This document shows, in pieces, positions 14,678-22,800 of a stretch of 28,044 nt of DNA; the first letter of the stretch is position 1; each line of letters begins with the position of its first letter. The notes beneath the pieces are model-generated. The model had not been told where the DNA came from and searched no databases. It was given only the letters and a program-made list of their open reading frames with translations. The stretch is from an uncultured Oscillospiraceae bacterium (GTDB lineage Bacteria > Bacillota > Clostridia > Oscillospirales > Oscillospiraceae). The stretch covers positions 1 through 28,044 of the forward strand of contig CAADVN010000139.1 in assembly GCA_900752445.1 (NCBI GenBank), written 5' to 3'. Position numbers and translations under genes: made by a program.

Positions 14678-16494
14678 CAGACAGGGCCGATTTCCTGCCC
14701 GTGTCCGCCGAGGACATGCACGAGAGGGGCTGGTGGTGGTACGACTTCCTCGTCGTCGGCGGCGACGCATATATAGACCACCCGAGCTTCGGCACGGCGG
14801 TCATAGCGCGTGTGCTCGAGGCCGAGGGCTTCAGGGTCGCCGTGCTCTGCCAGCCGGACTGGCACTCAGCCGAGGCCTTCAGGGCCATGGGCGCGCCAAG
14901 GTTAGGCGTCATGATAGGCGCGGGCAACCTCGACTCCATGGTCGCGCACTACACCGCCGCGAAGCACAGAAGGCGCGAGGACTTCTACTCGCCCGGCAAG
15001 AAGACCGGCCTGCGCCCCGACAGGGCCGTCATCGTCTACGCCAACCGCGCGAGAGAGGCCTTCGGGCCGGACATGCCCATAATAATAGGCTCGCTCGAGG
15101 CGAGCCTCAGGCGCTTTGCCCACTACGACTACTGGGAGGACAAGGTCCGCCGCAGCGTCATCTTCGACGCCAAGGCCGACCTGCTCGTCTACGGCATGGG
15201 CGAGTACGCCAGCATAGAGATTGCCAAGGCGCTCAAAAAGAAAAAGCCCGTCTCCGAGCTGCACGATATACGAGGCACGGCCTATATCGCAAAGGAGGCG
15301 CCCGCGGACGCGCTCATGCTGCCCTCGTACGAGGAGGTCTGCAAGAGCAAAAGGGCCTACGCCGAGGCCACGCGCGTGGAATACGCCGAGCACGACCCGG
15401 TGAGGGGCCGTACCATGGCCCAGGCGCACGGGGACAGATACCTCGTCGTGAACCCGCCGGCCATGCCGCTGCCGGCGAAGGAGCTCGACAGGGTCGCGGA
15501 GCTGCCCTATACGCGCGAGGTGCACCCGATGTACGAGGCCATGGGCGGCGTGCCCGCCATAGAGGAGGTGCGCTTCTCGGTCATCCACAACCGGGGCTGC
15601 TTCGGCGGCTGCAACTTCTGCGCCCTCGCCTTCCACCAGGGCCGCATGGTCACGAGCCGCAGCCACGAGAGCGTGATAAAGGAAGTCACGGCGATGACGC
15701 GCCACCCGCTCTGGAAGGGCTATGTCTCCGACGTCGGCGGGCCGAGCGCGAACTTCAGAAAGCCCTCCTGCCAGCAGCAGCTCAAAAACGGCATGTGCGC
15801 GAACCGCTCCTGCCTTGCGCCCACGCCCTGCAAGAATATCGAGGCCGACCACTCGGACTACCTCGCGCTGCTGCGGAAGCTCAGGAACATCCCGGGCGTC
15901 AAAAAGGTCTTTGTGCGCAGCGGGATAAGATACGACTTCATGCTCTGCGACAAGAGGGGCGACTTCTTCGCCGAGCTCGTCAAATACCACATCTCCGGCC
16001 AGCTCAAGGTCGCGCCGGAGCACTGCATCGACTCCGTGCTCGACTACATGGGCAAGCCGCACATCGACGTGTACGAGCGCTTTATGGAGAAATACCGGGC
16101 CCTGAACGTCAGGTACGACAAGGAGCAGTACGTCGTGCCCTACCTCATGAGCTCGCACCCAGGCAGTACGCTCGAGAGCGCCATCGCGCTGGCCCTGTAT
16201 TTGAAGAAGACGGGGCGGCGCCCGGAGCAGGTGCAGGACTTCTACCCCACGCCGGGCACGGTCTCGACCTGCATGTACTACACGGGCCTCGACCCGAGGA
16301 CGATGGAGCCGGTGTACGTGCCGCGCTCGCCCGAGGAGAAGGCGATGCAGCGGGCGCTCCTGCAGTTCCAGGACCCGGCGAACCGGCGGCTGGTGCTCGC
16401 AGCGCTCAGGAAGGCCGGGCGCGAGGACCTCATAGGCTTTGGCAAGGGCTGTCTCGTCCCGCCATACGACAGGAGGCGGAAAAAGGGCAAATGA
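14674..16494 (+). CDS. YgiQ-family radical SAM protein
   Basis: This 606-aa member of the YgiQ family contains the radical SAM motif CFGGCNFC with Cys309, Cys313 and Cys316, which holds the [4Fe-4S] cluster that cleaves S-adenosylmethionine. The N-terminal domain (about 20-290) is the family-specific region, including GDAYIDHPSFGTAVIARVLE and the IIIGSLEASLRR segment. Extra cysteines at about 365-390 (SCQQQLKNGMCANRSC region) are common in this family. The reaction of YgiQ is not known. The start is GTG inside the previous stop (GTGA) with GGAGGGG about 7 bp upstream. Three consecutive ATA codons occur at 15079-15087. It overlaps the DUF1294 gene by 4 bp. Confidence 0.92.
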   Translation: MTDRADFLPVSAEDMHERGWWWYDFLVVGGDAYIDHPSFGTAVIARVLEAEGFRVAVLCQPDWHSAEAFRAMGAPRLGVMIGAGNLDSMVAHYTAAKHRRREDFYSPGKKTGLRPDRAVIVYANRAREAFGPDMPIIIGSLEASLRRFAHYDYWEDKVRRSVIFDAKADLLVYGMGEYASIEIAKALKKKKPVSELHDIRGTAYIAKEAPADALMLPSYEEVCKSKRAYAEATRVEYAEHDPVRGRTMAQAHGDRYLVVNPPAMPLPAKELDRVAELPYTREVHPMYEAMGGVPAIEEVRFSVIHNRGCFGGCNFCALAFHQGRMVTSRSHESVIKEVTAMTRHPLWKGYVSDVGGPSANFRKPSCQQQLKNGMCANRSCLAPTPCKNIEADHSDYLALLRKLRNIPGVKKVFVRSGIRYDFMLCDKRGDFFAELVKYHISGQLKVAPEHCIDSVLDYMGKPHIDVYERFMEKYRALNVRYDKEQYVVPYLMSSHPGSTLESAIALALYLKKTGRRPEQVQDFYPTPGTVSTCMYYTGLDPRTMEPVYVPRSPEEKAMQRALLQFQDPANRRLVLAALRKAGREDLIGFGKGCLVPPYDRRRKKGK

Positions 16495-16772
16495 AGCTGC
16501 TGCTCATACTTCTGGGGGCGTACCTGCTCCTCATAAACCTGGACGGATTCATACTGATGGCCTCGGACAAGTCGAGGGCAAGACGAGGCAAGCTCAGGAT
16601 ACCCGAGGCCACGCTGTTTCTGGTGGCGGTGCTCGGCGGCTCTGCGGGCATTTTGGCCGGGATGTACAGTTTCCGGCACAAGACCCAGCACGACAGCTTC
16701 ACGATAGGCATGCCCCTCATCCTGTTTTTTGAGGCGGCGCTCATCGTCATCGCCATCTATCTCGCGCGATAG
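16491..16772 (+). CDS. DUF1294 family small membrane protein
   Basis: This 93-aa protein has three to four hydrophobic segments. It carries the DUF1294 signature: an N-terminal helix ending in a MASDKSRAR segment, RIPEATL, LGGSAGILAGM and FRHKTQH. It should sit in the cytoplasmic membrane; its function is unknown. The ATG overlaps the YgiQ-family stop (ATGA), making it the fourth coupled gene of the cluster. No terminator separates it from the RpiR gene 20 bp further on. Confidence 0.9.
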   Translation: MKLLLILLGAYLLLINLDGFILMASDKSRARRGKLRIPEATLFLVAVLGGSAGILAGMYSFRHKTQHDSFTIGMPLILFFEAALIVIAIYLAR

Positions 16773-16792
16773 AGCACAAATTGGAGGAAACT

Positions 16793-17653
16793 ATGGAAGA
16801 GACCCTGCTGCTGGTCCAGAAGATCAAGGCCATGTACAATACGCGGACCTTCTCGAAGTCCGACAACGCCATAGCCGAGTGCATACTCGCGAACCCCGAC
16901 TGCCTCACCGGCGCGACCGCGAACTCCCTGGCCGAGGCCTCGGGCACGAGCCCGGCCACCGTCATCCGCTTCTGCCGGAAGCTCGGCTTCGGCGGCTTCA
17001 CCGAGCTCAAGAACTCAGCCGCCAACTACATCGTCGAGACAGCGCGCGACATGTCGCTGCACCGCGGTGACGACGTCAAGACCGTCAAGTCCAAGGTCAT
17101 CAGCTATACCAAGATGATCATGGACCAGCTCGACGAGATCCTCGATGAACGCGCCCTGGAAGAGGCCGCGAGGCTCATCGCCGGGGCCAGGAGCCTCGTC
17201 ATCGTCAGCGAGGGCGGCTCCGGCACCATAAGCCGCGCCGCCTACGACATCTTCCTGAAGCTCGCCATCCCCTGCCGCTGCGTCGAGGACCTCATCTTCC
17301 AGGCGATGGAGATAAGCATGATGGACAAGGACGACCTGCTGCTCATCATCGTGAACTCCGGCCGGACCTGGAACGTCCTGCAAAACGCCGCCTACGCCAA
17401 GGAGCGCGGCATCAAGATAGTCGGCATCGTCGGTCCGGCCAACTCGCCGCTGTCCAAGTACCTAGACGTCGAGATACTCACGAGCGTCTTCAGCTCGGAC
17501 TATTTCAGCGACATCTCCGCCGCCCGGGCCTGCGAGCTGACTACCATCTCCATCCTGCACTCCATCATCGCCCTTACCCGTACCGAGGAGCAGATGGAAA
17601 AGAGCCACGAGATCGGCCTGTCCATCGAGAAAAAACGCATGCCTCCCAAGTGA
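16793..17653 (+). CDS. RpiR-family transcriptional regulator (HTH + SIS)
   Basis: This 286-aa regulator has an N-terminal RpiR helix-turn-helix domain (about 1-80; recognition region ANSLAEASGTSPATVIRFCR) and a C-terminal SIS domain (about 128-265; VIVSEGGSGTISRAAYD and IIVNSGRT), the fold that binds phosphosugars. By position it probably controls the TRAP/transketolase operon that follows. ATG 16793 has GGAGG 5 bp upstream. It is only 20 bp from the preceding operon, so it may be read through from there as well as from an unseen promoter. A strong terminator follows. Confidence 0.9.
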   Translation: MEETLLLVQKIKAMYNTRTFSKSDNAIAECILANPDCLTGATANSLAEASGTSPATVIRFCRKLGFGGFTELKNSAANYIVETARDMSLHRGDDVKTVKSKVISYTKMIMDQLDEILDERALEEAARLIAGARSLVIVSEGGSGTISRAAYDIFLKLAIPCRCVEDLIFQAMEISMMDKDDLLLIIVNSGRTWNVLQNAAYAKERGIKIVGIVGPANSPLSKYLDVEILTSVFSSDYFSDISAARACELTTISILHSIIALTRTEEQMEKSHEIGLSIEKKRMPPK

Positions 17654-17668
17654 ATACAAGCCGCTTAC

Positions 17669-17698
17669 GCCGCCGGCCGCCTGGCCGGCGGCTTTTTT
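17669..17698 (+). terminator. Strong Rho-independent terminator after rpiR
   Basis: A perfect 10-bp GC stem (GCCGCCGGCC at 17669-17678 with 17683-17692) closes a GCCT loop and is followed by six T. It separates the RpiR gene from the TRAP operon. Confidence 0.93.
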
Positions 17699-18006
17699 CT
17701 CGCTCGCATGAAATGCCGTTTCATCTTGTTATAACTTTGACAATCGCTTTTCGACCAAAACAGGGCCAAATCAGCCGCTTTGCGAACATATTGACAAAGT
17801 TTTGACGAGGTTTTCGCCCGTATTTTACACAAAAACGTGGCCGCGAAATTGAATGATTTCACAAAATTTCATGTAAACCGCTTAAATACGAAATATCGCT
17901 TCATTTTTCTGTTGACTTATGAAATCCGGTGGAGTACCCTGAAACTGCAAAGGGAAATGAAACCAGATGAAATGCCAAAGTGAGTGAGAAAAGAAAGCAG
18001 GAAGGA
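17699..18006 (+). promoter_or_regulatory. TRAP-operon control region with repeated ATGAAA boxes
   Basis: This stretch of about 300 bp is AT-rich against its surroundings and has no gene. It holds a 17-bp palindrome ATGAAA-N5-TTTCAT (17708-17724), TTTCAC/TTTCAT at 17857 and 17867 (10 bp apart), CTTCAT at 17899, ATGAAA at 17919, and ATGAAA again at 17957 and 17967 (10 bp apart). A promoter candidate is TTGACT (17912-17917), 17 bp, TACCCT (17935-17940), with one ATGAAA in its spacer. The -10 is poor, which would suit an activated promoter. The boxes are likely sites for the neighbouring RpiR protein, by inference. Confidence 0.6.
17708..17724. promoter_or_regulatory. Palindromic operator candidate ATGAAATGCCGTTTCAT
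   Basis: The arms ATGAAA and TTTCAT are perfect inverted repeats around a 5-bp centre. The site is 10 bp after the T run of the rpiR terminator, and its half-site recurs several times in the same intergenic region. Confidence 0.55.
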
Positions 18007-18018
18007 ATGAGCGGAGAG

Positions 18019-19041
18019 ATGAAAAGAGCACTGACCCTTATCCTTGCGCTGGCCCTGGTATTCGTGCTCGCAGCCTGCGGCTCCGAGAGCGGCGAGCTGG
18101 AAAATCCCATGGGCTACAACAACATCAAGTTCGCCATGGCGGTGAACGGCACGGACACGCAGATAGACACGCGCGTTGCCAACAAGTTCAAGGACCTCGT
18201 GGAGGAGGCCTCCGGCGGCGTGGTCACGGTGGACGTCTTCCCGAACGACCAGCTGGCGGGCGGCAACGCGGCAAAGGGCATCGAGATGATATCCGACGGC
18301 TCGGTGGACATGGCGGCCTACGCCACCAGCGTGCTGAGCGCCCTGGACGAGAGGGTCTCGATAGGCACGGTGCCCTGGCTGTTTTCGAGCTATGCCGAGG
18401 CCCGGGAGGTCATCGACTCCACCGGCCTCGCCTACTATGACAGCGTGCTGGCGGACCTGGACCTCAAGGTCATCGGCTCCTTCCACAACGGCTTCAGGCA
18501 GCTCACGAACAACAAGCACGCGGTGACGGAGCCGGAGGACCTCAAGGGCCTGAACATCCGCGTCCCGGGCAGCGAGATCTACATGAGCTTTTTCAGGGCC
18601 TTCGGGGCCGTGCCCAGCTCCACGAACTGGAGCGAGGTCTTCACGAACCTGCAGCAGGGCGTCATAGACGGGCAGGAAAACGGCGTGAGCATCACCGCCA
18701 CCTCGGGCATGGCCGAGGTGCAGGACTACATGACCATCTGGAACTACACCTATGAGAACGACCTCTTCCTTGTGAACCGGAGCATCTGGGACAACCTCAA
18801 CGAGGCCACACAGCAGCTGCTCGAGGAGAAGGCGAAGGAGGCCTGCAACTGGGGCCGCGACCAGCTCGAGGCCGAGGAGGGCGAGCTCATCGAGGAGTTC
18901 AGGGCCGAGGGCATGCAGGTGGATATCCTGACGGACGAGCAGCTCGAGCCCTTCAAGGAGATAGTCGCCGACCTGTGCCAGAGCTTCTACGAGAAGTTCG
19001 GCCCTGAGGCCTGCGCCGCCTTCGGCGTGGAGCTGGACTGA
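18019..19041 (+). CDS. dctP: TRAP transporter solute-binding lipoprotein, DctP family
   Basis: This protein of about 340 aa has a lipobox LAAC (Cys20), which would tether the binding protein to the membrane. Family features are the LAGGNAAKGIEMISDGSVDM region (79-98), LKGLNIRVPGS (175-184) with the conserved ligand-gripping Arg181, and the TNLQQGVIDGQEN stretch (209-221). DctP proteins bind carboxylates through that arginine, so the substrate should be an organic or sugar acid. Start choice is uncertain: ATG 18019 gives a standard MKR signal peptide, ATG 18007 follows AGGAAGGA closely, and GTG 17980 is also in frame. It is the first gene of the operon with dctQ and dctM. Confidence 0.9.
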   Translation: MKRALTLILALALVFVLAACGSESGELENPMGYNNIKFAMAVNGTDTQIDTRVANKFKDLVEEASGGVVTVDVFPNDQLAGGNAAKGIEMISDGSVDMAAYATSVLSALDERVSIGTVPWLFSSYAEAREVIDSTGLAYYDSVLADLDLKVIGSFHNGFRQLTNNKHAVTEPEDLKGLNIRVPGSEIYMSFFRAFGAVPSSTNWSEVFTNLQQGVIDGQENGVSITATSGMAEVQDYMTIWNYTYENDLFLVNRSIWDNLNEATQQLLEEKAKEACNWGRDQLEAEEGELIEEFRAEGMQVDILTDEQLEPFKEIVADLCQSFYEKFGPEACAAFGVELD

Positions 19042-19057
19042 AAAGGAGGCAGCGAAA

Positions 19058-19597
19058 GTGGTGAACAAGATACTTGACAAGATAGAAGAGGTGCTGGTCT
19101 GCCTCTGCCTCGTCACCATGACGGCGCTGACCTTCGGCAACGCCGTGCTCAGGAAGCTCGGCTCCGGCATCTTCTTCTCCGAGGAGATCTCGACCTACCT
19201 CTTCGTGCTGCTGAGCCTGCTCGGCTCGGCCATTGCGGCAAAGCGCGGCGCGCATCTCGGCCTGACCATCGTGACGGAGCGCGTGGGCCCGAAGGCGGCG
19301 AGGGTGCTGGGCATCATCTCAATGGCCCTGTCCACGGCCTTCTCGGCGCTCATCTGCTACTACGGCGTGTTCATGGTGCTCAACCAGTACGAGAAGGGCC
19401 AGGTCACGCTGGCGACCCAGCTGCCCGAGTGCATCTTCGGCTCCTTCGTCCCCATAGGCGCGCTCTTTATGACGATACGCTTCGGCCAGAACCTGTACAG
19501 GCTCATCGCCGGCAAGCAGATAGCGAAAGAGGACGTCGTGGCCGACGCGCTCGAGGCCGCGCGTGAAGAGGAAGAGAAAGAAGGAGGGAACGAGTGA
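19058..19597 (+). CDS. dctQ: TRAP transporter small membrane subunit, DctQ family
   Basis: This 179-aa protein has four hydrophobic segments (about 12-32, 45-60, 82-105 and 125-148), the expected topology for DctQ, which pairs with DctM in the membrane. It starts at GTG 19058 with AAGGAGG 8 bp upstream; a second GTG follows directly at 19061. The charged C-terminal tail (EEEEKEGGNE) ends in an ATGA overlap with dctM. Confidence 0.9.
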   Translation: MVNKILDKIEEVLVCLCLVTMTALTFGNAVLRKLGSGIFFSEEISTYLFVLLSLLGSAIAAKRGAHLGLTIVTERVGPKAARVLGIISMALSTAFSALICYYGVFMVLNQYEKGQVTLATQLPECIFGSFVPIGALFMTIRFGQNLYRLIAGKQIAKEDVVADALEAAREEEEKEGGNE

Positions 19598-20895
19598 TGG
19601 AGGCCGCTGTTCTGTTCATAGTATTCGCGATACTGCTCTTCATGGGCGCCCCCATAGCCGTGTGCCTGGGTATATCGAGCGTGGCCGCGATGCTGGTCAT
19701 GCTGGCGGGCAGGCCGGTGGACATCATCCTCGGCACGGTGCCGCAGCTCGTCTCGGCCGCGACGAGCAAGGCCGTCCTGCAGGCCATACCCTTCTTCATC
19801 CTGGGCGGCAACATCATGGACGCCTCGGGCATCTCGAGGAAGCTCATACACCTGGCCGAGACCTGCGTCGGGCACCTGCGCGGCGGCGTGGCGATGGTCT
19901 GCGTCCTGGTCGCCTGCTTCTTCGCGGCGATATCCGGCTCCGGCCCTGCGACTGTGGCGGCCCTGGGCATCATCGTCATCCCGGCCCTCGTGAAGGCGGG
20001 CTACGACACGGCCTTTGCCGCGGCGCTCATGGCCACGGCGGGCGCAATAGGCGTCATCATCCCGCCCTCCATCCCCTTCGTCGTCTACGGCTCCATCAGC
20101 GACACCTCGATAGGCGACCTCTTCATCGCGGGCGTGCTGCCCGGCCTGCTCATGGGCGCGGCCCTCATTGCCGTGACCTTCTGGCTCGGCAGGAAAAAGG
20201 AACTGGCCCGCCTGCCCAAGGCCAGCGGGAAGGAGCGCTGGCTGGCCTTCAAGGACGCCTTCTGGGGCCTGCTCATGCCGGTCATCATCCTCGGCGGCAT
20301 CTACGGCGGCATCTTCTCGCCCACCGACGCGGCGGCGGTCTCCGCGGTCTACGGGCTCTTCGTCGGCGTGGTCATCTACCGCACGATAAAGCTCAAGCAG
20401 TTCATAAAGCTGCTCGTGGACTCCGCCTCGACCACGGCGACGGTAATGTTCATCACGGCGGCGGCCACGCTCTTCGCCTACGTCCTCACCCGCGGCAGGA
20501 TAGACATGGCGATAAGCGGCGCACTGACCGAGTTCGCCGGCGGCAACAAGTTCGTCTTCCTGCTCATCGTGAACATCGTCCTGCTCGTCGCGGGCTGCTT
20601 CCTCGACTCCACCTCGGCGCTCTACATCTTCACACCGCTGTTTTTCCCCGTGGCCATGGCGCTCAACATCGACCCCGTCCACTTCGGCGCCATCATGATA
20701 GTGAACCTGGCCATCGGCCTCGTCACGCCGCCCGTTGGTGTGAACCTCTACGTCGCCTGCGGCATAGCGGACGTGAGCCTCAAAAGGATTTCCTCCTCGG
20801 TCATACCGCTCATCATCGCCTCGCTCGTGGTATTGCTCATCGTGACCTACTTTGAACCGCTCTCGCTGCTGCTGCTCGGCGGCTCGGCGGCCTGA
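19594..20895 (+). CDS. dctM: TRAP transporter large membrane subunit, DctM family
   Basis: This 433-aa integral membrane protein is the sodium-coupled translocation subunit. The normal DctM length and motifs are present: an N-terminal FMGAPIAVCLGISS (about 16-29), GAIGVIIPPSIPFVVYG (about 150-166) and a late NLAIGLVTPPVGVNLYV (about 370-386). The start overlaps the dctQ stop in ATGA. The gap to the oxidoreductase gene is 25 bp with a good ribosome-binding site, so transport and catabolism are very probably on one message. Confidence 0.93.
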   Translation: MMEAAVLFIVFAILLFMGAPIAVCLGISSVAAMLVMLAGRPVDIILGTVPQLVSAATSKAVLQAIPFFILGGNIMDASGISRKLIHLAETCVGHLRGGVAMVCVLVACFFAAISGSGPATVAALGIIVIPALVKAGYDTAFAAALMATAGAIGVIIPPSIPFVVYGSISDTSIGDLFIAGVLPGLLMGAALIAVTFWLGRKKELARLPKASGKERWLAFKDAFWGLLMPVIILGGIYGGIFSPTDAAAVSAVYGLFVGVVIYRTIKLKQFIKLLVDSASTTATVMFITAAATLFAYVLTRGRIDMAISGALTEFAGGNKFVFLLIVNIVLLVAGCFLDSTSALYIFTPLFFPVAMALNIDPVHFGAIMIVNLAIGLVTPPVGVNLYVACGIADVSLKRISSSVIPLIIASLVVLLIVTYFEPLSLLLLGGSAA

Positions 20896-20920
20896 CAAAA
20901 CTATAAAGGAGATGCTCAAA

Positions 20921-21955
20921 ATGAAGGTACTCATGATAGGCGCGGGTGACATCGCCCGCTCGCACGCCAGGGCCGTCGTAAAGCTCGGGGGCTCCATAAC
21001 CGGGGCGTTCGACGTGAACGCCGAGGGCCTCAGGAGCTTTGCCAAGGAGTTCGACTGCGCGCGGCTCACTTATGAGCAGATACCCGAATACGTGGACGGC
21101 GCGGACTACGCAGTCATCTCGACCCCGCCCACGAAGCGGCTCGACTACTGCGAGATGGTACTCTCAAAGCACGTGCCGCTCTACCTTGAAAAGCCCATCG
21201 CCACGACCATGGAGGACGCGCAGAAAATCGTGGGCATGGCGAAGAAGTACGACGCGAAGATCATAGTCGGCTTCGCCCACCGCTACCGTCCGGCCTTCGT
21301 GAAGCTGCACGATATGGTGCAGAGCGGCATGTTCGGCGAGCCGGTGAACGTGTTCAGCTACCGCGTCGGGCCCGGCTTCGGCTACGGCAAGAACAACGCC
21401 AACTACGGCGCCTCCTGGCGCACCGACCCCAAGCTCGCCTGCGGCATGACCATCGAGTCCGTCTCGCACGAATTCAACCTGCTCACCTCGCTCGCCGGGG
21501 AATTTGAGACCATCGCCTGCAACGTAAAGGGCACCATCGACGCCATACCCCAGTACGACACGAACTCGAGCATCATCATGCGCTGCAAAAACGGCGCCGT
21601 GGCCTCCATAATGACGAGCTGGAGCTCCGGCGCGGGCGCGAACCTCAAGGGCTACATCGGCACGAAGGGCAGCATCCTCCTCAAGGGGCGCAACATGTTC
21701 GAATTCGACGAGATCAGCTACAGGACCGTAGACATGGAAAACGAGGAGTCCATCCGCTTCAACGACTCCTACGACCTCAACAAGGACGAGGTCATCTTCC
21801 ACGTGCACGAGCATTTCCAGGACTGCCTGAAGAACGGAAAGCCCATCCTCACGGGCCTGGACGAGGGCATGAAGGTGCTGCGGCTCTCCACGGCGGCGCT
21901 CGAGTCCTCCAGGGAGCAGAAGACCGTGAAGCTGGGCGACTACTGGACGCTTTGA
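20921..21955 (+). CDS. Gfo/Idh/MocA-family NAD(P)-dependent oxidoreductase
   Basis: This 344-aa protein has an N-terminal Rossmann domain (VLMIGAGDIARSHA, 3-16) and the family EKP motif at 90-92, with Lys91 as the probable catalytic lysine. The second catalytic region reads ESVSH (179-183), so His183 is kept while the Asp of inositol dehydrogenase is a Glu (179) here. Such enzymes oxidise or reduce a hydroxyl of sugars, inositols or sugar acids. The longer open frame begins inside dctM; ATG 20921 was chosen because AAAGGAG precedes it and the protein then starts at the Rossmann strand. In this operon it probably acts on the TRAP substrate before or after transketolase. The exact substrate is unknown. 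Confidence 0.88.
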   Translation: MKVLMIGAGDIARSHARAVVKLGGSITGAFDVNAEGLRSFAKEFDCARLTYEQIPEYVDGADYAVISTPPTKRLDYCEMVLSKHVPLYLEKPIATTMEDAQKIVGMAKKYDAKIIVGFAHRYRPAFVKLHDMVQSGMFGEPVNVFSYRVGPGFGYGKNNANYGASWRTDPKLACGMTIESVSHEFNLLTSLAGEFETIACNVKGTIDAIPQYDTNSSIIMRCKNGAVASIMTSWSSGAGANLKGYIGTKGSILLKGRNMFEFDEISYRTVDMENEESIRFNDSYDLNKDEVIFHVHEHFQDCLKNGKPILTGLDEGMKVLRLSTAALESSREQKTVKLGDYWTL

Positions 21956-21969
21956 AAGGGGCGAATGAA

Positions 21970-22800
21970 ATGAACGAGGAAAAGATCGCCGCGCTCAAGG
22001 AACGGGCGAAGGAGCTCCGCAAGTCGGCCGTCACGATGATCTACGAGGCGCAGTCCGGGCATCCGGGCGGTTCGCTCTCTGCGGCGGACATGGTCGCCGC
22101 GCTCTACTTCTCCGAGCTGCGCATAGACCCCAAGAACCCGGGCTGGGCCGACCGCGACCGCTTTGTGCTCTCGAAGGGGCACGTCTGCCCCATCCTCTAC
22201 GCGGCCCTGGGCGCGCTCGGCTACTTTCCCGAGAGCGTGCTGCACACGCTGCGGCAGGAGGGCTCCATGCTCCAGGGCCACCCGAGCATGGTGAAATGCC
22301 CGGGCATAGACATCTCCACCGGCTCGCTCGGCCAGGGCGCGGCCTGCGCCGTGGGCATGGCCCTCGCCGGCAAGCGCGACGGCAGGGACTACCGCGTCTT
22401 CACCATGGTCGGCGACGGCGAGGTCAACGAGGGCATCGTCTGGGAAGCCATGATGTGCGCCAACAAGTATAAGCTCGACAACTACATCATGCTCTTCGAC
22501 AACAACGGCCTGCAGCTCGACGGCACAACGGACGAGATCATGCCCGGCCTCGACATGTCGAAGAAGGCCGCGGACTTCGGCTTCGACGTCTACGACATCG
22601 ACGGCCACGACATGGCCCAGATCCTGGACGCCTTCGACAAGATAAGGGCCGCCAAAAACGGCCGGCCCAAGTTCATAAACGCCCGTACCGTCAAAGGCAA
22701 GGGAGTGGACTACATGGAAAACTCCCTCGACTGGCACGGCAAGGCCCCGAACAGGGCGCAGTACGAGAGCGCCATGGAACAGCTCGAAAGGGGGATATGA
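21970..22800 (+). CDS. Transketolase, N-terminal (TPP-binding) subunit
   Basis: This 276-aa protein corresponds to the first domain of transketolase. It carries SGHPGGS (29-35), LSKGH with His71, and the thiamine pyrophosphate motif GDGE (148-151) through DNN (177-179), which binds the Mg-diphosphate. It must pair with the next gene product to be active. A TTG in the same frame overlaps the previous gene; ATG 21970 is preferred, with AAGGGG 8 bp upstream. Split transketolases occur both in general pentose metabolism and in dedicated catabolic operons such as those for apiose or sulfoquinovose. The TRAP/oxidoreductase context favours a dedicated role. Confidence 0.92.
   Translation: MNEEKIAALKERAKELRKSAVTMIYEAQSGHPGGSLSAADMVAALYFSELRIDPKNPGWADRDRFVLSKGHVCPILYAALGALGYFPESVLHTLRQEGSMLQGHPSMVKCPGIDISTGSLGQGAACAVGMALAGKRDGRDYRVFTMVGDGEVNEGIVWEAMMCANKYKLDNYIMLFDNNGLQLDGTTDEIMPGLDMSKKAADFGFDVYDIDGHDMAQILDAFDKIRAAKNGRPKFINARTVKGKGVDYMENSLDWHGKAPNRAQYESAMEQLERGI

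Noticed and set aside
17755..17830. Additional -35-like TTGACA/TTGACG elements upstream of the TRAP operon
   Set aside because: No -10 box at 16-18 bp spacing was convincing, so they were not called as promoters.
19360..21069. 569-codon open frame on the minus strand across dctQ, dctM and the oxidoreductase start
   Set aside because: It is highly charged, repetitive shadow sequence opposite clear TRAP transporter genes and has no recognisable motif.
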